Shown here piece after piece: positions 62,195 to 64,000 of a DNA stretch of 64,000 nucleotides. The notes under the pieces were generated by a model. The model saw only the letters and a program-made list of their open reading frames with translations. It made no database searches and was not told the DNA's origin. Location: the NCBI GenBank assembly GCA_963838205.1, contig CAWIQF010000015.1:372001-436000 (forward strand). The letters run 5' to 3'. The DNA is from CAIVVT01 sp963838205. GTDB taxonomy: Bacteria; Acidobacteriota; Terriglobia; Bryobacterales; Bryobacteraceae. How positions within the stretch are numbered: position 1 is the first letter of the stretch; each line of letters begins with the position of its first letter. The position numbers and the translations under genes were made by a program.

Positions 62195-64000
62195 ATGTCA
62201 AAATCGTTTCACCTTCCTGCCGCTGTGCTGTGTGCGGTTTTCCTGGCGGTGGCAGACAGGGCCGAGACACCGCTGCCGCCCCAACCCGTGCCCGCGTCGC
62301 CCTCCGCATCACAGGCCTCGGCGAACTCTCCCCAACGCCCCGGCGAACTCGAGGCCGCGGCGGAGGAGTTCAAACTTGCCACGGCATCGCTTGGCCTACG
62401 CGCCGACAGCCCGCGCAAGACCGCTACGGGCGGCATCAAGCTCTCTGCGTTCCACGGCCGGCTCTACGAAAACTTCCGCAACGACTTTCTCGACGCCGTG
62501 CCCCATGAGATCGCTCAGAACGGCGGCACCAAGGATCTGCTGCGCCGCAACCAATTCGGTTTCAACATTTCCGGACCCGTCTTCCTGCCCCGCATCTACA
62601 ACGGATCGCGCCGGACTTTTTTCTCCCTCAACTACGAGGGCGTGCGCGAGCACATCGGGCGCTCCTACCTGCAAAGCGTGCCCATCATGGCCGAACGCGG
62701 CGGCGACTATGCCTCCGTCGTGGATGCGGCCGGCGTGCCGCTTCAGGTCTACGACCCTCTCACCACACAAGCCAATCCCGCTTACGACTCCACCCAGCCC
62801 GTCTCCACAGCCAACCTGCAATACGACCGCGCAGCTTTTCCCAACAGCATCATCCCCGCCGCCCGGCTCGACCCCGTCGCTCAAAAGATCATCTCGTACA
62901 TCCCCGCGCCTAACACCGACGTCGGCCCATATTTTCAGAACAACTATTTCGTGGTCTCGCCCGAGACCGACACCGCCAGCGGAATGATCGCCAAGGTGGA
63001 CCATAGCTTCGATGAGAAGCACCGCCTGAGCGTCAGCATCGCGTACACCAACGGTTTCGACGCAGCCGCCCATTACATCGACAATGCCGCCGATCCCGGC
63101 TCCCCGGACCGCCAGTATTCCAACCGGCGCGTCACCGCCGAGCACGTGCTGACCCTCTCGCCCGGCAGCGTCAACACGGCCACCGTCGACATTAGCAGCA
63201 ACGTCTCGGCCAACGCCTCCGGCTCCATCGACCCCGCCACGGCGCTCGGTCTGACCGGCCTCTCGGCCCAGGTCTTCCCGCGCATCAATTTCGGTTTCCT
63301 GCCCGTCGGCCGCTATAACCCCAATACCCGCATGGCCCGTAACGTTTTTACCTTCAGCGATGCGCAATCCCTCAAGCTCGGCAAACATAGCCTGCGCTTT
63401 TCCGGCCAGTTCCAGCGCCAGCAGGTCGACACCTATCAGCCCTCCGCGCCCGCCGGAGCTTTCTACACTTCGGCCGGCTACACCGACCTGCCCGGCATCG
63501 TGAACACGGGCTCGCAATTCACGAGCTTTCTTCTCGGCGCCGTGGATTCTGGCGACGTCAGCGATGTCCTTTCGCCCAGCTATTTCCGCATCTCGCGCTA
63601 CGTGCTCACCGCCGCCGACACCTGGGAACTGGCTCCCGGCCTGACGCTCAGCTTCGGCCTGACTTTTGAACTGCAATCGCCGCGCATCGAGAAGTACAAC
63701 CGCCAGTCCACCGTCGACCTCAACGCCGTCAATCCCGCCGATGGCCTGCCCGGCGCGTTGATCTTCGCCGGCCTCAATGGCGCGCCCACCGGCTTCCAGC
63801 CGTACATCGGCCGCGGCGACCCCTCGGCCTCGGTGGCCTGGAGTCCCGGCGCCAACCGCAAGAGCGTCCTCCGCGCCAGCTATGCCCGCAGCTACCAGGA
63901 GCCCCCGCTCTATGGCACCCAGTGGGGCACCCAGGGTTTCAATGGCGTGCAGACCTTTACCGCGCCCAATTCGGAACTCACACCCGCCTTTTTCCTGGCT
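62195..64000 (+). CDS. TonB-dependent receptor-like (Oar-type), 3'-truncated by window edge, short N-terminus
   Basis: 602 codons to the window end, no stop. A possible signal peptide (PAAVLCAVFLAVADRAE) is followed by a linker, then FHGRLYENFRNDFLDA and LLRRNQFGFNISGPVFLPRIYNGSRRTFFSLNYEG, which match the barrel start of acidobacterial Oar-like TonB receptors. These normally have a carboxypeptidase-like domain and plug of about 200 residues ahead; here only about 80 residues precede. Many beta-strands follow (for example LSVSIAYTNGFD). Only ATG 62195 fits; lpxD is 58 bases upstream on the other strand. Confidence 0.8.
   Translation, partial: MSKSFHLPAAVLCAVFLAVADRAETPLPPQPVPASPSASQASANSPQRPGELEAAAEEFKLATASLGLRADSPRKTATGGIKLSAFHGRLYENFRNDFLDAVPHEIAQNGGTKDLLRRNQFGFNISGPVFLPRIYNGSRRTFFSLNYEGVREHIGRSYLQSVPIMAERGGDYASVVDAAGVPLQVYDPLTTQANPAYDSTQPVSTANLQYDRAAFPNSIIPAARLDPVAQKIISYIPAPNTDVGPYFQNNYFVVSPETDTASGMIAKVDHSFDEKHRLSVSIAYTNGFDAAAHYIDNAADPGSPDRQYSNRRVTAEHVLTLSPGSVNTATVDISSNVSANASGSIDPATALGLTGLSAQVFPRINFGFLPVGRYNPNTRMARNVFTFSDAQSLKLGKHSLRFSGQFQRQQVDTYQPSAPAGAFYTSAGYTDLPGIVNTGSQFTSFLLGAVDSGDVSDVLSPSYFRISRYVLTAADTWELAPGLTLSFGLTFELQSPRIEKYNRQSTVDLNAVNPADGLPGALIFAGLNGAPTGFQPYIGRGDPSASVAWSPGANRKSVLRASYARSYQEPPLYGTQWGTQGFNGVQTFTAPNSELTPAFFLA

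Noticed and set aside
1..64000. tRNA, rRNA, CRISPR, insertion sequence
   Set aside because: No cloverleaf-like sequence, rRNA segment, spaced repeat array of CRISPR type, or transposase frame was seen on reading; a covariance-model scan was not available.

Overview
The window is GC-rich (roughly two thirds G+C), densely coded DNA from a Gram-negative soil-type bacterium. Several genes point to Acidobacteriota, most likely a Bryobacterales/Solibacter-like lineage: an Oar-type TonB-dependent receptor, a secreted protein with a PDFICLQ-type motif, DUF3617 and DUF3108 exported proteins, an S46 peptidase, GH51 and GH13 enzymes, and many RR-type or Sec signal peptides. The placement is inference from gene content; there is no rRNA, tRNA, CRISPR array or intact mobile element to anchor it.

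Layout. 1-2.9 kb: end of rnc, then a minus-strand flagellar unit flbD-motA-motB preceded by a near-perfect sigma-28 promoter, and a MerR-type regulator. 3.0-11.1 kb: a plus-strand run of tightly packed genes (rlmB, ggt, sugar isomerase, asnS, arginase, ddl, S41 protease). 11.1-17.7 kb: a zincin-like protein, an exported amidohydrolase, cmk, lysC, a PpiD-like chaperone and a DedA protein ending in a terminator. 18-26 kb: exported proteins of uncertain role, an SGNH hydrolase, and a GH13 amylase with an SLC45-type sugar transporter. 26-31.7 kb: minus-strand carbohydrate/amidohydrolase block (DUF362, unknown protein, GH51 arabinofuranosidase, amidohydrolase). 31.9-40.5 kb: methyltransferase, radical SAM protein, exported amidohydrolase, CsgG-like protein, an ATP-grasp-like protein and an S46 peptidase.

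40.5-43 kb holds a partial ATP synthase locus (AtpZ-like, AtpI, a and c subunits only), preceded by an 11-bp-period tandem repeat and carrying two related hairpins between atpB and atpE. The remaining ATP synthase subunits are not here. A lower-GC Fic toxin/antitoxin pair follows. 44-48 kb: a DapA-family protein lacking its Schiff-base lysine, a 53-residue basic protein, a membrane protein with a degenerate GGDEF-like domain and an exported glycine-zipper protein. 47.9-54.2 kb: divergent mutY and uvrA, then a TPR protein and two exported helical proteins.

54.2-62.1 kb is a long minus-strand operon reading lpxD, LOG-family protein, SpoIIE-type phosphatase, K+ channel, nnr, tsaE and AI-2E-family membrane protein, mostly with 4-bp overlaps. 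Both the phosphatase and the channel carry a single-base frameshift. The window ends inside a TonB-receptor-like gene that seems to lack the usual N-terminal carboxypeptidase-like and plug regions.

Most of the sequence is ordinary housekeeping and secretion. The items most worth a second look are the lysine-less DapA homolog, the 11-bp array upstream of the ATP synthase genes, the sigma-28 promoter, the paired frameshifts, the Fic module and the shortened receptor.
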